A model generated the notes under the pieces. It was not told the origin of the DNA. It did no database searches and worked only from the letters and a program-made list of their open reading frames with translations. Both the position numbers and the translations under genes were made by a program. Below are positions 63,813 to 64,000 of a DNA stretch of 64,000 bases, piece after piece (position 1 is the stretch's first letter; each line of letters starts with the position of its first letter). Source of the stretch: Polyangiaceae bacterium (GTDB lineage: Bacteria; Myxococcota_A; Polyangia; Polyangiales; Polyangiaceae); the NCBI GenBank assembly GCA_019637265.1, contig JAHBVY010000001.1:682001-746000 (forward strand). Direction: 5' to 3'.

Positions 63813-64000
63813 TCAGTCTTGGTGCGGGTAGCGCCAGCCCGTGCGCGGCACGAAGGTCTCTTTGACGGTGCGCAGGCTCATCCAGCGCGTGAGGTTGTGA
63901 GGACTGCCGGCTTTGTCGTTGGTGCCGGAGAGGCGCCCGCCGCCGAACGGCTGCTGCCCCACCACCGCGCCGGTGGGCTTGTCGTTGACGTAGTAGTTGC
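63813..64000 (-). CDS. pruA: L-glutamate gamma-semialdehyde dehydrogenase, C-terminal end
   Basis: Only the last ~62 codons are in the window; the gene continues beyond base 64000. The translation NYYVNDKPTGAVVGQQPFGG near the edge, then LSGTNDKAG, and the terminal TVKETFVPRTGWRYPHQD, match the C-terminus of 1-pyrroline-5-carboxylate dehydrogenases (ALDH4 type; compare NDKPTGAVVGQQPFGG in that family). It oxidises glutamate semialdehyde to glutamate in proline breakdown. Whether it is a stand-alone enzyme or part of a PutA fusion cannot be seen, but the protein ends right after the dehydrogenase domain. Confidence 0.88.
   Translation of the reverse strand, partial: NYYVNDKPTGAVVGQQPFGGGRLSGTNDKAGSPHNLTRWMSLRTVKETFVPRTGWRYPHQD

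Overview
The window is about 70% GC and densely coded on both strands. It reads as a Myxococcota chromosome, most likely Polyangiales/Sorangiineae. This is an inference from the many lipoproteins with Ala/Gly/Ser linkers followed by Cys-rich repeats, the TPR-fused regulators, the GHKL/STAS-like proteins and the Lon and GroEL paralogues. No phage, IS element or CRISPR array is visible. Most genes are housekeeping genes, interspersed with lineage-specific envelope proteins.

Layout. 1-1250: end of a Cys-rich C-x3-C array protein and a bidirectional terminator. 1383-8539 (minus): folC, yajQ, glmM, a LolD/MacB-type ABC pair and nagZ. 8730-11847 (plus): a STAND-like ATPase with TPRs, then dut. 11973-15403 (minus): bamD-like lipoprotein, NtrC-type regulator, alpha/beta hydrolase. 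15605-22160 (plus): greA, a membrane sulfatase with HEAT repeats, and a yfgM-bamB-like pair. 22333-24061: an HTH + GHKL ATPase + DUF4325 protein preceded by seven copies of ATCGTAAAAT. 24062-27621: lipoprotein, stand-alone groEL, tRNA-Gln and tRNA-Glu. 27832-34391: MATE exporter, two tandem CTDC-repeat lipoproteins, then SGNH and FGE-like lipoproteins. 34461-38705: a translationally coupled CUT1 ABC importer. 38829-44062 (minus): membrane metallopeptidase, small lipoprotein, divergent Lon. 44167-47170: lipoprotein, hisB, hisH, hisA. 47365-50825: TPR-AIM24 protein, pgsA, Gly/Ser lipoprotein, orphan sctS/fliQ. 50956-58409: Cys-rich lipoprotein, epmA-like, apt, surE, bolA-grxD, DUF4139 lipoprotein. 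58709-64000: three unknown proteins, hemH, an SDR and the 3' end of pruA.

Functional themes are cell-wall amino sugars (glmM, nagZ), outer-membrane assembly (BamD- and BamB-like proteins), Fe-S handling (bolA with a CGFS glutaredoxin), histidine synthesis without a local hisF, and proteostasis (GroEL and Lon paralogues).

The most unusual element is 23335-23900. There an exact 10-mer is repeated seven times in one orientation directly upstream of a single-chain DNA-binding/GHKL/STAS-like protein. The pair looks like a self-contained regulator and operator array that I cannot match to a characterised system. Intergenic DNA also carries at least two families of dispersed elements: GCGGTGCCGTCCAACCCCC-type and GTAGGGGC-palindrome type. 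Several 18-56 bp local repeats were found by eye. All family assignments rest on motif recognition; no database search was run.
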